From assembly GCF_016811915.1 (NCBI RefSeq), contig NZ_CP069127.1, positions 3,881,001 to 3,945,000 on the forward strand: a DNA stretch of 64,000 bases, given 5' to 3'. The position numbers were made by a program, and so were the translations under genes. Every line of letters begins with the position of its first letter. Position 1 is the stretch's first letter. This document shows positions 42,781-52,193 of this stretch, in pieces. The notes beneath the pieces were generated by a model that did no database searches, had not been told where the DNA came from, and was given only the letters and a program-made list of their open reading frames with translations. Source of the stretch: Brevibacillus choshinensis (GTDB taxonomy: Bacteria; Bacillota; Bacilli; Brevibacillales; Brevibacillaceae).

Positions 42781-43287
42781 TTACGCTCCCACAGGCGGAT
42801 TCATCGCTTTTTTTATGACAGCTTGTTCCTCCTCTGACAGCGAGTACAGCGAGCTGCCTCCCTCCAATGGTTTTGCGTATACACGCGATTCTTCCCGTCC
42901 AAAAATGCTCGTGATCACAACGCCATTTTGTGCGTCATCGAGGATCGCCATCGAGAAGCTGAGATCACTCCCAACATCCCCAAACGCATTATACCGGATG
43001 ACCGCTACGTTCCCAAACTGCGAAGCCATTCTCTGTGACAGTCGATTGATCATGAATTGCTGATCGCTGTGCACCTTTTTCACTTCGTCTACTTGATCCA
43101 GCAGCCGATGCATCCCTTCCTCCAGATTCGCTCCGCCTACCCCCGTCATAAGCCTGTTGATTGATTTGCGCAGCCTGCTCACCCGTACGGATTGCCTGAT
43201 GCAGACTATCAGCAGGATGAGGTTGAGTGCGATGACGACCAGGAGCAGGATCCCTGCATTCGGGATTTGTGATAGGAATGGTTCCAT
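42781..43287 (-). CDS. DUF4446 family membrane protein
   Basis: 168 residues: one N-terminal membrane segment (about 9-29), then a heptad-rich stretch (about 35-85), then a beta-rich domain with NVAVIRYNAFGDVGSDLSFSMAILDD and FGREESRVYAKPL, the hallmark of DUF4446. Function unknown. The ATG at 43287 (MEPFLS) lies 10 bp after AAAGGAAG; an ATG nine codons earlier would overlap it. Confidence 0.85.
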   Translation of the reverse strand: MEPFLSQIPNAGILLLVVIALNLILLIVCIRQSVRVSRLRKSINRLMTGVGGANLEEGMHRLLDQVDEVKKVHSDQQFMINRLSQRMASQFGNVAVIRYNAFGDVGSDLSFSMAILDDAQNGVVITSIFGREESRVYAKPLEGGSSLYSLSEEEQAVIKKAMNPPVGA

Positions 43288-43448
43288 GAAACGTTTTCTT
43301 CCTTTCTGGTGCATAGGGTGCCAAAATCCTTTTCTATTGTAACGCCGTATCGTCAGTCATTCAAACATAGTCTGCCGAAATTCACGAATTGCTAACAGGT
43401 TACTTGCTGCCAGCAGGAACGAAACGCGAAGGGAGCATAAAATGGCAC

Positions 43449-43491
43449 CAAAAAAAGCGACACCCTCGTTTTTCGAGATGCCGCTTTTTTT
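43449..43491. terminator. Terminator downstream of the gene at 43547-44146
   Basis: AAAAAAGCG/CGCTTTTTT outer stem with an inner CTCG/CGAG pair; A and T runs on both sides. Confidence 0.8.
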
Positions 43492-43546
43492 ATTCCCTAT
43501 GCTTATGTTTCAAGCTCATCGTTCGCCTAATATCCTCCAGTCTACC

Positions 43547-44146
43547 TTACGCTTCCAAGAGCAGCATCTCTCGCCGGAGCTGCTTCAAGCGTTCTTTGGA
43601 TTCCCTCACCTGTCCTTTGTCCGCTGCTTTGATTGCGTCGTACAAAGTGGCAAGCTCGTAATCCAGCTCCAGTCTCAATACCGGAATGCGTTCTTCAGAA
43701 TCACGTCGTTTCAACGCGGCAATCACCTGGTCCATCGTCACATTGCAAGATTTTTCGTAGATCACTTTTTTCTCAGCTCCTTTTATTTCCACTATTCTGA
43801 CGGCTTCACCGTACCGGATGTACTTCATCAGGAAACTGTCTTCCAACCGAATTCTGATGATGGCATGCCCTTTAGCTTTCTCGACAAAGTGGTACAAAAC
43901 AGCCGCCACCCGTGAGTCTGACACGGGGATACCAGCAAGCTGCAGCTTGTAAGATCCGTTTACCCGCTGCATCTTCCAGTCAGATTTACCGTCTGTGGTG
44001 TTCACGAGGAGGTGAAACTGCTCGGGAGACTCTTTCCACGTGACGCTCACCCCTTCTTCCACCAGGGCCTGCACCATCGCGTGTAGCGTCCTTCGATCAA
44101 ACCAGACAGCCAGATTGAAATACTCCAACTCAATGCCGAGATTCAT
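43547..44146 (-). CDS. Conserved hypothetical protein (paralogue of 41841-42437)
   Basis: 199 residues. It shares with the gene at 41841 the order: N-terminal alpha/beta region, HAIIRIRLEDSFLMKYIRYGEAVRIVEI (equivalent to the IYDGFTVVYHYDQGSVVSIHEL block), and a helical C-terminus ending LRREMLLLEA. No known domain recognised. The ATG follows GGGAGGGG. It is divergent from yktB and separated from its paralogue by the DUF4446 gene, so a local duplication is the simplest origin. Confidence 0.75.
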   Translation of the reverse strand: MNLGIELEYFNLAVWFDRRTLHAMVQALVEEGVSVTWKESPEQFHLLVNTTDGKSDWKMQRVNGSYKLQLAGIPVSDSRVAAVLYHFVEKAKGHAIIRIRLEDSFLMKYIRYGEAVRIVEIKGAEKKVIYEKSCNVTMDQVIAALKRRDSEERIPVLRLELDYELATLYDAIKAADKGQVRESKERLKQLRREMLLLEA

Positions 44147-44372
44147 CAGGGCCCCTCCCTTTTACAGAATACTCAGACAACACTTTCGCTGTAAGGGAGT
44201 GAGTGGTATATCATATTATTCAGGCGACGGTTTTGCTATTCATATCCCGGCATGTATTTTTTTCCTACGTGGTATGATATCATATGGAGGATTCCAAGCT
44301 CCCTTGACAGGGACGTTCGCCCTTTTCTTACGGTGGCGTGCGATGAAGTTGATTAAAGAGGTGTTGGCCCCC

Positions 44373-45008
44373 GTGTCTACGTTTACAGGTTTTCAGCAAG
44401 AAGATTTTGATGTTTTCAACATCGATGGCCTCGATCAGCGAATGGACGCGATCAAGACAATCATTCGGCCAAAACTGGAGGCGCTCGGTCAGCATTTTGC
44501 CCCTGCCCTCTCTGTCGCGACTGGATCTGAGATGTTTTTTCATGTTGCGAAGCATGCTCGAAGAACAGTAAATCCACCAGTTGACACCTGGGTCGCCTGG
44601 GCTGCTGACAAGCGCGGATACAAAAAACACCCGCACTTTCAAATTGGCTTGTGGGGCACTCATCTGTTTGTCTGGTATGCAGTGATATACGAGGCGCCGG
44701 CCAAAAGTGAGATCAGCCAAGCGCTGAGCACACATCTCGATGAGGTTCTGGCATTGGTCCCAAATGAGTTTCGTTGGTCTGGCGATCATACGCTTCCCGA
44801 TAGTACTCCACATGAGGCGCTTGGAAAAGCAGGTGTCCAAAAACTGGTGGACAGGCTTGCCCAGGTCAAAAAAGCGGAACTGCTTTGCGGGATCACCATC
44901 GATAGGCACGATCCTGTACTCGCGGATAAAGACGCTTTGCTCTCTCGCCTGGAACAGACCTTTGACGTTCTGACCCGGCTGTACAATTTCAATCGTTCTG
45001 GTGCATAA
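44373..45008 (+). CDS. yktB: UPF0637 / DUF1054 family protein YktB
   Basis: 211 residues starting at the GTG at 44373 (STFTGFQQEDFDVF follows), which has AAAGAGGTG 9 bp upstream and matches the usual family length of about 210. An upstream ATG at 44343 has only a weak site. The family signatures TVNPPVDTWVAWAADKRGYKKHPHFQIGLWG (in two parts) and AELLCGITIDRHD are present. Structurally DUF1054 proteins are alpha/beta and of unknown role. In Bacillus subtilis yktB lies near speA, as it does here. Confidence 0.9.
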   Translation: MSTFTGFQQEDFDVFNIDGLDQRMDAIKTIIRPKLEALGQHFAPALSVATGSEMFFHVAKHARRTVNPPVDTWVAWAADKRGYKKHPHFQIGLWGTHLFVWYAVIYEAPAKSEISQALSTHLDEVLALVPNEFRWSGDHTLPDSTPHEALGKAGVQKLVDRLAQVKKAELLCGITIDRHDPVLADKDALLSRLEQTFDVLTRLYNFNRSGA

Positions 45009-45044
45009 ACCGCCTCCCGATCTTTTTGTATAAGTTATATATGC

Positions 45045-45098
45045 AAAAGAACAGGTCCGCTTTCACTCGAAAAGCGCATGCCTGTTCTTTTGTTTTTT
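45045..45098. terminator. Terminator between yktB and the NMO-like gene
   Basis: CAAAAGAACAGG/CCTGTTCTTTTG outer stem with an inner GCGCTTTTC/CTTTCAC-like region; acts in both directions. Confidence 0.8.
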
Positions 45099-45131
45099 AT
45101 GGACGACGGGGAACACTACACAGGGATATGG

Positions 45132-46097
45132 CTATTCACCTTTGTACCCTTTCAAGCGCTCCAGCATGACATCCAAATCTTTAAACATTCGTTCAAACAG
45201 TTCCTGAACATACGGCACATCCCGAATCAGGCCAATGACTTGCCCGGCCCACCCAAAGCCTTGCTGTTCATTTCCTTCATAAATAAAGTTGCGGTTGTTT
45301 TCTCCGCTGATCCAAGGTTTTAATTGCTCGTATACTGCGCCCTCTTTTTCCATTTCCAAGATGTGGTCGGAACCAGGCGTCCGAACCACGCGGGCAGGTG
45401 CACCCAGCGTTCGCTTGATCACAGCAGTATCATGCTCCGTCCCTTTGAGGAGAGCTTCTTTGTAAGCCGCGTGAGCATGGACGCACTCCTTCGTAGCAAT
45501 GAATCGGGTACCCATCTCTACCCCATCCGCTCCCAGCGCCAACGCGGCCAGGATTCCACGACCGTCGCCAATCCCTCCGCTGGCCAAGACGGGGATCTGT
45601 ACCGAATCCGTCACACGAGGGATGAGAACGAAAGTCCCGATATCATCTCTTCCCAGATGACCGCCGCCTTCCTGACCGACAGCCATGACTGCGTCAGCCC
45701 CTATGGACTCGGCTTTCTGGGCTTGTCGCACCGAAGCCACCAACACCAGCTTTTTGATGTCGTGACCATCGAGCTTCCGGATGAGCGGTTCCGGATTGCC
45801 ACCTGTCACGGAAATGACTTTGACGCCTTCTTCCATGGCTACATCGACATAGGGCTCGTATGATTGATTGTACTGGCCAATCGCAAAGTTAACCCCGAAT
45901 GGCCGTTCCGTTTTCAGACGGACTTTGCGGATTTCTTCGCGCAAGGCTTCCGGGGACGGCAGTGACATCGCGGTAATTTGGCCCAATCCCCCGGCATTTG
46001 ACACCGCTGCAGCCAGATCTGCGTATGCTAAATAGGCCAATCCGCCTTGAACAATCGGATAATCAATTTGCAACAGTTCTGTTACTCTTGTTTTCAT
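45132..46097 (-). CDS. Nitronate monooxygenase / FabK-like FMN enzyme
   Basis: 321 residues, FMN-dependent TIM barrel of the NMO / enoyl-ACP reductase II family. Motifs: YPIVQGGLAYLAYADLAAAVSNAGGLG at the N-terminus, MAVGQEGGGHLGRDD near 135 (the conserved glutamate and histidine region) and PVLASGGIGDGRGILAALALGADGVEMGTRF near 175-205. It could be an enoyl reductase or a nitronate-detoxifying oxygenase; sequence alone does not separate them. The ATG at 46097 follows GGGGTGAT. It is divergent from speA. Confidence 0.87.
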   Translation of the reverse strand: MKTRVTELLQIDYPIVQGGLAYLAYADLAAAVSNAGGLGQITAMSLPSPEALREEIRKVRLKTERPFGVNFAIGQYNQSYEPYVDVAMEEGVKVISVTGGNPEPLIRKLDGHDIKKLVLVASVRQAQKAESIGADAVMAVGQEGGGHLGRDDIGTFVLIPRVTDSVQIPVLASGGIGDGRGILAALALGADGVEMGTRFIATKECVHAHAAYKEALLKGTEHDTAVIKRTLGAPARVVRTPGSDHILEMEKEGAVYEQLKPWISGENNRNFIYEGNEQQGFGWAGQVIGLIRDVPYVQELFERMFKDLDVMLERLKGYKGE

Positions 46098-46178
46098 CTC
46101 ATCACCCCATTTAGGTACAACTTCTCGGATGATGCTTGGAACTCCTGCCACGCGCTAGGATTATGAATAAAAATTCGC

Positions 46179-46206
46179 TTGCTTTCCCCCCCTTTTTTGC
46201 TATACT
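46179..46206 (+). promoter_or_regulatory. Candidate speA promoter
   Basis: TTGCTT (46179-46184) and TATACT (46201-46206) with 16-bp spacing, 55 bp before the GTG start. Confidence 0.55.
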
Positions 46207-46260
46207 CAATTTGTTTGTTTTTACCCTTTGATTCTTTATTCGTAAAGTGAGGCGATCGTA

Positions 46261-47733
46261 GTGAGACAAATGAAAACTCCTTTGTTCAGCGGGTTGTTGG
46301 AGCACGCCAACCGGAACCCGATTCAATTTCACATTCCGGGCCATAAAAAGGGTATGGGCATGCATCCGGCATTTCGCGAGTTCATCGGGGAGAATGCTCT
46401 CTCGATAGACCTCATCAACATTGCGCCACTGGATGACTTGCATCATCCCAAGGCGATGATCAAGGATGCTCAAGAACTCGCAGCCGAAGCGTTCGGCGCT
46501 GACCATACATTTTTTTCTGTGCAAGGGACGAGCGGTGCCATCATGGCCATGATCATGGCCACTTGCAGCCCTGGTGACAAAATCATCGTTCCGCGCAACG
46601 TGCATAAGTCTGTCATGTCTGCGATTATTTTTGCAGGAGCCGTTCCAATCTTTATCCACCCAGCGATGGACGAGAGATTGGGTATTTCTCACGGGATTAC
46701 AGTGAAAGCCGTGCAAAAAGCACTGGAAGCCCACCCGGACGCAGCCGCTTTGCTCGTCATCAATCCAACGTACTTCGGCATTGCTGGCGATTTGCGCGAG
46801 ATCGTACGAACTGCGCATAATTATGAAATTCCTGTGCTGGTGGATGAAGCGCATGGCGTGCACATTCATTTCCATGAGGAGCTGCCGATTTCTGCGATGC
46901 AGGCAGGAGCTGATATGGCGGCGACCAGCGTCCACAAATTGGGTGGTTCTTTGACGCAAACCTCTATTTTGAACGTACGGGAAGGGCTCGTCGACGTAGA
47001 CCGCGTGAAAACCGTCATGAGTATGCTGACGACCACCTCCACTTCATACATTTTCCTGGCATCGCTCGATATGGCACGCCAACACCTGGCTCTCAATGGA
47101 CGCCTGTTGACCGAGCAAGCCATGAAGCTGGCTGACAAGGCGCGAAACATGATTAATGATATCCCACGCATTTACTGCGTAGGTCGCGAAATTCTCGGCA
47201 AGCCTGCTACCTTTGCCATGGATCCGACGAAGCTCTTGATCCATGTGCGGGACCTGGGCATTACGGGCTGGGAAGTAGAAAACTGGCTTCGGGATAAGTA
47301 CAACATCGAAGTGGAAATGAGCGATTTGTACAATGTCCTTTGCTTTGTAACGGCCGGAGATACGGATGAGACGATTCAAGCCTTAGTGAATGCCCTGCGC
47401 GATTTGTCTGTGGAATTTGCGCATGTGCAGGCGGAAGAAAAGCCAACCATTTCCCTGCCGAACATCCCGATGCTATCGACTACTCCCCGCGACGCCTTCT
47501 ATGCGGAGACTGAGACGGTTCCCCTCAATGAGGCGGCGGGAAGAGTCATCACGGAATTCATCATGGTCTATCCACCAGGCATTCCGATCTTTCTCCCGGG
47601 TGAAGTCATTACGGAAGAAAACATCGCGTACATCCGAGAAAATATCCGTGTCGGTCTCCCTGTTCAAGGACCTGAGGATGAGACTCTGAAAACCATCAAA
47701 GTCGTCAAACGCCAAACAGCGATTTCCGGCTAA
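46261..47733 (+). CDS. speA: Arginine decarboxylase (Orn/Lys/Arg decarboxylase family, SpeA)
   Basis: 490 residues, the same length as Bacillus subtilis SpeA. The PLP lysine is Lys226 in TSVHKLGGSLTQTS; Asp195 and His198 in VDEAHGVH are the usual cofactor contacts. The N-terminus carries IQFHIPGHKKGMGMHP. This fold-type I decarboxylase makes agmatine for putrescine and spermidine synthesis. A GTG start at 46261 fits the GTGAGG site 8 bp upstream; an ATG nine bases later is too far. Lysine decarboxylase is the main alternative. Confidence 0.9.
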   Translation: MRQMKTPLFSGLLEHANRNPIQFHIPGHKKGMGMHPAFREFIGENALSIDLINIAPLDDLHHPKAMIKDAQELAAEAFGADHTFFSVQGTSGAIMAMIMATCSPGDKIIVPRNVHKSVMSAIIFAGAVPIFIHPAMDERLGISHGITVKAVQKALEAHPDAAALLVINPTYFGIAGDLREIVRTAHNYEIPVLVDEAHGVHIHFHEELPISAMQAGADMAATSVHKLGGSLTQTSILNVREGLVDVDRVKTVMSMLTTTSTSYIFLASLDMARQHLALNGRLLTEQAMKLADKARNMINDIPRIYCVGREILGKPATFAMDPTKLLIHVRDLGITGWEVENWLRDKYNIEVEMSDLYNVLCFVTAGDTDETIQALVNALRDLSVEFAHVQAEEKPTISLPNIPMLSTTPRDAFYAETETVPLNEAAGRVITEFIMVYPPGIPIFLPGEVITEENIAYIRENIRVGLPVQGPEDETLKTIKVVKRQTAISG

Positions 47734-47753
47734 AAAAATAGGTAGCTCGTCCA

Positions 47754-47788
47754 AGCTGTTGCCTGCAAAATGGCAGCAGCTTTTTTTG
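47754..47788 (+). terminator. Terminator of speA
   Basis: AGCTGTTGCC/GGCAGCAGCT stem (one mismatch) followed by seven T residues. Confidence 0.88.
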
Positions 47789-47984
47789 CATTCCGATCGT
47801 TCGGAGAGTCGGTACTTTTTGATTAGAAAACTTGGCTACGCCAAGCCTTTTCACCCAAAGGGCACACGTCTCGCTTTCTCACTTCGTTCAAAGTCTCGCT
47901 ATGTTACACTATACTGGGTAAGAAACGTATAAATTCTTAACTGTATAAAATAGACGTGAATCTAACCGGAAGAGGTGAAGGCAC

Positions 47985-49922
47985 GTGCCTGACTGGTCGT
48001 ACCGCACATTATTTCGCCCTCTACTCTTTCTCCTGTCCCCTAAAAGCGCGAGAGAGATCACCCTGCAGGCCATCGGCACACTTGCAAATTGCCCGGGAGG
48101 TCCCTCGATCATCGAACTGATGGGTCACATGAAGCCCCCTGCTGAATTGTCACGGCCTTTGGCAGGCATAACCTTTCCTACCCCTGTCGGATTGGGAGCT
48201 GGTCTCTCTCCTCAAGCGACAGGCATCGATGCGCTTTCCCGTTTTGGAGTGGGCTACATCGAGCTCGGTCCAGTGACAGTCGATCCGATCTTATCTGCCA
48301 ATGCGCTGGAGCGTAATCCCCATGAACATTCGATTACCTACCCAGATACGGAGTGCTTCGTCAACCCGGGTGTTCAGGAGCTGCTGAAAAAGGTGGAGGC
48401 GATGGATCCAATCAGCGTTCCTGTAGGAGCAAGAATCGCTGCCCGGCCCGGGGCTGCCATTCGTGAAGCGACCGACAATCTGCTCTTTCTCATGGATAGC
48501 TTAGCTGATTGCTGCCAGTTCTTTTCCATCGATACCCGCATGCCTCTGGCAGAATCGTGGAACCAGGACGCGTGGCGATCGCACCTGCGGGAGCTCCGTG
48601 CCGCCACTGGGCATCCGCTTTTCCTGCTCCTTCCCCCCGACATTCCCAAGGAAAACGCTATCGCGCTATTTGAGCCAGCCTGGGAGGTGGGATTTTCAGG
48701 CGTACTCGTGGCAGGAGGCATCCAAACTGATCAAGCAGCAGCTGCTCGGGTGACAGGCAGACCCACTAAGGAAGAAAGCCAGCGATTTGTTCAATGGGCG
48801 AGATCGCAGTGGCCGCATGCAGTCATCATCGGCTCAGGCGGGATTCACGAGCCGGCAGATGCCCTCATTATGATCCATGCAGGCGCTGACCTCGTCCAGC
48901 TGCATAGCGGGCTGGTCTACTCCGGTCCAGGTCTCCCCAAACGAATCAACGAAGCGATCCTGCAAACATTCACGGAGAATACCGGTTCCGCTGTCGCTCC
49001 ACCTGCTGCTTCGCAATCGCATTCCCTATGGAGTTGGGGAATGCTCCTGGGGATCGGAATGATGATCGGAGGCGCCTTAGCCTGGCTCATTGCCGCAACG
49101 AGTGTCATCCTCCCTTACGACGAACACTTTCTCGGAATGAGTGCTACGGAGCTGATGGTTCTCAATGAACGACTGCTTCTTTTTATGTCACACGATCGGA
49201 TCAGCCTCGCAGGAACGATGATCTCCATTGGCGTCATCTACTATCAGCTGTCTCGTCACGGTCTTTTGCGCGGATCTCGCACAGCCCGAAAGATTTTTCT
49301 CATCTCCGGCTCAATCGGGTTTTCCAGTTTCTTTCTGTTCATCGGTTATGGCTATTTTGATTATTTGCACGCAATCCTGGCTGCCGTTTTGCTCCCTGCT
49401 TTTTTATTCGCCTTGCGCGCTCCCTGTCCGGTTCATCTTCCCCTTCTCCCCGCACAGCTGCGGAACGATCGTGCGTGGAAGCAGGCCCTGTGGGGACAAC
49501 TCTTTTTCGTCATCATCGGATTTGGACTGACTGCAGCAGGCATCATCATTTCGCTTATCGGCGTGACCGGCGTTTTTGTTCCCTCAGACCTCATTTACCT
49601 CTGCGCGGCTCCTGACGTGCTTATGGCGTATAACGAGAGGTTGATTCCCCTCATCGCGCACGATCGGGCAGGATTTGGCGGAGCGCTCATCTCAGACGGA
49701 ATCGCGATCCTTCTGCTCAGCCTATGGTCCTTCAGACAAGGAGAAAGCTGGCTTTGGTGGACATACCTCTATGCTGGCGTTCCTGGATTCGTCGCCGGGA
49801 TTGGGGTGCATTTTGCCGTCGGATATGTGGATGTCATTCATCTGCTCCCTGCTTTTGTGGCAATGGTCCTGTTTTTGCTCGGACTGGTGCTGTCACGACC
49901 GTATTTGACTGCTCGATGCTAG
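47985..49922 (+). CDS. DHODH-like domain fused to a duplicated membrane domain; catalytic residues lost
   Basis: 645 residues. Residues about 5-325 align with class 2 dihydroorotate dehydrogenase: the N-terminal helix YRTLFRPLLFLLSPKSAREI, FPTPVGLGAGLSPQATGIDAL at 64-84, and the FMN phosphate part IIGSGGI (281-287) plus AGADLVQLHSGLVYSGPGL (299-317). The active-site residues are gone: GLDK is GLSP, NISSPN is SIDTRMP (182-187), the VKIAPDL lysine is leucine (213-219) and the TNTT motif is GGIQ. Residues about 348-640 hold some eight membrane segments in two copies, each with NERL (394, 550), HDR (403, 559) and GYxDxxH. The GTG at 47985 has GAGGTGA. It is likely a flavin- or ligand-binding membrane sensor or carrier; function unknown. 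It stands alone between speA and the propeller gene. Confidence 0.8.
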   Translation: MPDWSYRTLFRPLLFLLSPKSAREITLQAIGTLANCPGGPSIIELMGHMKPPAELSRPLAGITFPTPVGLGAGLSPQATGIDALSRFGVGYIELGPVTVDPILSANALERNPHEHSITYPDTECFVNPGVQELLKKVEAMDPISVPVGARIAARPGAAIREATDNLLFLMDSLADCCQFFSIDTRMPLAESWNQDAWRSHLRELRAATGHPLFLLLPPDIPKENAIALFEPAWEVGFSGVLVAGGIQTDQAAAARVTGRPTKEESQRFVQWARSQWPHAVIIGSGGIHEPADALIMIHAGADLVQLHSGLVYSGPGLPKRINEAILQTFTENTGSAVAPPAASQSHSLWSWGMLLGIGMMIGGALAWLIAATSVILPYDEHFLGMSATELMVLNERLLLFMSHDRISLAGTMISIGVIYYQLSRHGLLRGSRTARKIFLISGSIGFSSFFLFIGYGYFDYLHAILAAVLLPAFLFALRAPCPVHLPLLPAQLRNDRAWKQALWGQLFFVIIGFGLTAAGIIISLIGVTGVFVPSDLIYLCAAPDVLMAYNERLIPLIAHDRAGFGGALISDGIAILLLSLWSFRQGESWLWWTYLYAGVPGFVAGIGVHFAVGYVDVIHLLPAFVAMVLFLLGLVLSRPYLTARC

Positions 49923-49929
49923 CCTTGAA

Positions 49930-49980
49930 TAAAAAAACAGACAGTGAGCAGATGACTCCACTCCTGTCTGTTTCTCTTTA
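49930..49980. terminator. Terminator between the DHODH-like fusion and propeller genes
   Basis: AAACAGACAG/CTGTCTGTTT 10-bp stem with an 18-nt loop containing a further GAG/CTC pair; A and T runs on both sides. Confidence 0.8.
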
Positions 49981-52128
49981 TTTGTAGATGCGAATGTTAA
50001 TTTTGTCCAAGCCTGCTTGCTCAAACAAGTCCGCCATGCGGTCCATATCATCGAAAGCCTCAGAGAGCGACATGCTTACCTCATTGCTTTTGCCTGCAAA
50101 GAACACCATGACGAAGTTTTTAAAACCAGCTTCGTTCATTTTGTCAGTCAGTGTACCATCTGTCATCAATTCCAGAATGGTATATTCCTTGTAATCACCC
50201 GGCTCTGGTTCCGGTTCTGGAGTCGGTTCATTGTCGTCATCATCGTCATCTTTTGGTTGAGCAAACGCGAGTGTGTACACATACGGCGTGTCTTCCCGGT
50301 TGTCAATCCAGACGAGGCGATTACCGCCAATGCGGGCTTCTTCTACGTCCGCATCGTCATCCCAAGAGTAATCACTGTAGGTACCATCTTCGACATCGTA
50401 AAGCTCGTGGTAGAAATCCTTTTTATTCGGAGACAGACGATTATCCTCAAAGAAGACCATATTGCGGGAGGTTTGCGGATTGATCTGGTCACGATCGCTG
50501 TAGCGCAGCAAGGAAGCCGTCTTACCGCGGTCGATGTCATAAGAATACAAATCCCAGCTTGGTTTTGAGGAGTCAGTATATTCACTCCATACGACAAAAT
50601 TATCTCCGAGCTTCGCTTCTTTTACTTGAACATTTTTGCGAATTTCAGTTTCATCCTCTTCGTCCATATCGTACAGGAACACGCTCGCTTTGTTTGTGCT
50701 TTGCTCCTGAACCCACGAAATGTAATTTCCGTAGATGTCGATGCTCAGAGGATCTTTCTTTAACCTAGCGATCTCTGTAGATTTGTTGGTAGACAGATCG
50801 GTTACAACCAGCTCAGGCTTACCGTCTACATTCAGCCACAGCAGGTTCTCCCCATCGAGCTCATACAGTTTATCATCCGGAGCTTGATCGTCATCCTCGT
50901 CAGTCACTTGCTTCGTTACACCCTTTTTAATGTCGTAGGAAACGAGAGCATCCTTGGAGCTATCGTACCAGACGACATATCGGTTGCTTACAAGAGGACG
51001 GGAAGGTTCATCGTCAGCTTTCGTAAGGGACTTGCTGGTACCATTATCCACATCATAGAGGATCACGGAATCACTCTTGTTCCCTTCCGAAATGTAAACC
51101 ACGTATCGGTCGCTACCGTCAGGCTGGCTCGGGTCACCTGCCACCGAACCGAGCGGCAAAGATTCCTTTTCATCTACGTCGTACAGGTTGAGACGCAGCT
51201 TCTTGTCATTATCCGTTTTCGCGTACAATACATAATCCCCGTATACCCGCGGGGCCAATTTATCGTAAACGAAGCTCTTGATTTGATTTGAACCTGACTT
51301 ATTTACATCGCCGTATGACAGATCGCCATCATCAAGAAACACATATGTATTTTTGTAGATATGCGGCGATTTCTTATCGCTAGAATCATCCGTCAGCTTC
51401 TTGGCTTTGTCTTTGCTGATGGTGTACAGGCCTATTTGGCTATAATCCGAGCTATTGTCTTCATAGATGATTTGATCTCCGGAGATCGAAGGGTTCAATT
51501 GGTCGCCGCGCGTCGTCACCGCTGCTTTTTCACTCTCTGATTTGAGGTCGTAATAGTAGATGTCAGCGTTGCCACTGCGCCCATCTTGCCATGCAATATA
51601 TGTATCACCGGCAGTCGGATTGCTGGCCTTTCCACTCGTACTGATTTGCTCAGTCTCGCCTGTGGAAGTGTTGTACAGGAAGATATCCGTACCGCCCTCG
51701 CTCTTGTCGTCCCATACTACGTTTTTCCCAGCTATGTCCACATGGGAAACTTTAGCTGAACCGCTTGTCAGAAGAGTCTCTTTTTTCTTGGAAATATCGT
51801 ACAGGTACACGTCAGATCCGCCGTCACGGGAATCGATCCATACGACGAAATCGCCGTCTACGCGAGGGTTATTCTTTGTGGAAGTCTTGCTGCCGATTTT
51901 CACTTCCGAACTGTTGTCCAAGTCATAAAGAGTGATGGTCTTGTCTCCCTCTACCATCCACACTGCATAATCCTTAGAAATGTCGAAACCGGTCTTAGCT
52001 ATCTCAGGTTGGCTTACGTCTAGTTTGATTTCGTCGCCAATGCTGTAGGCAAACGCCGGCGTCCCGCTCCACAGAGAGGTGACCAAGATTGCTGCGGCCA
52101 GCCAACCCTGCTTGGGTGTAAGCTTCAT
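49978..52128 (-). CDS. Secreted TolB-like beta-propeller protein with extra C-terminal domain
   Basis: 716 residues. A signal peptide ends at AFA, residue 27. Residues about 35-630 are built from about a dozen TolB-type blades, each with the pattern ...D-(Y/F)-(V/I)-VW-x-D-S/N-R... followed by (D/V)-(I/L)-Y-x-Y-(D/N). Examples are FVVWIDSRDGGSDVYLYDI and TYIAWQDGRSGNADIYYYDL. An acidic and Pro/Glu linker (about 635-655) leads to a small alpha/beta domain of about 70 residues (YKEYTILELMTDGTLTDKM) that I do not recognise. It is likely an extracellular or wall-linked protein. The ATG at 52128 follows AGAGGAGG. Confidence 0.85.
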   Translation of the reverse strand: MKLTPKQGWLAAAILVTSLWSGTPAFAYSIGDEIKLDVSQPEIAKTGFDISKDYAVWMVEGDKTITLYDLDNSSEVKIGSKTSTKNNPRVDGDFVVWIDSRDGGSDVYLYDISKKKETLLTSGSAKVSHVDIAGKNVVWDDKSEGGTDIFLYNTSTGETEQISTSGKASNPTAGDTYIAWQDGRSGNADIYYYDLKSESEKAAVTTRGDQLNPSISGDQIIYEDNSSDYSQIGLYTISKDKAKKLTDDSSDKKSPHIYKNTYVFLDDGDLSYGDVNKSGSNQIKSFVYDKLAPRVYGDYVLYAKTDNDKKLRLNLYDVDEKESLPLGSVAGDPSQPDGSDRYVVYISEGNKSDSVILYDVDNGTSKSLTKADDEPSRPLVSNRYVVWYDSSKDALVSYDIKKGVTKQVTDEDDDQAPDDKLYELDGENLLWLNVDGKPELVVTDLSTNKSTEIARLKKDPLSIDIYGNYISWVQEQSTNKASVFLYDMDEEDETEIRKNVQVKEAKLGDNFVVWSEYTDSSKPSWDLYSYDIDRGKTASLLRYSDRDQINPQTSRNMVFFEDNRLSPNKKDFYHELYDVEDGTYSDYSWDDDADVEEARIGGNRLVWIDNREDTPYVYTLAFAQPKDDDDDDNEPTPEPEPEPGDYKEYTILELMTDGTLTDKMNEAGFKNFVMVFFAGKSNEVSMSLSEAFDDMDRMADLFEQAGLDKINIRIYK

Positions 52129-52193
52129 GAAACAATTCCTCCTCTTGCAACGATTTTTACTCTTCCTATTATCCCCCATGTTGGAAAGGTTGT

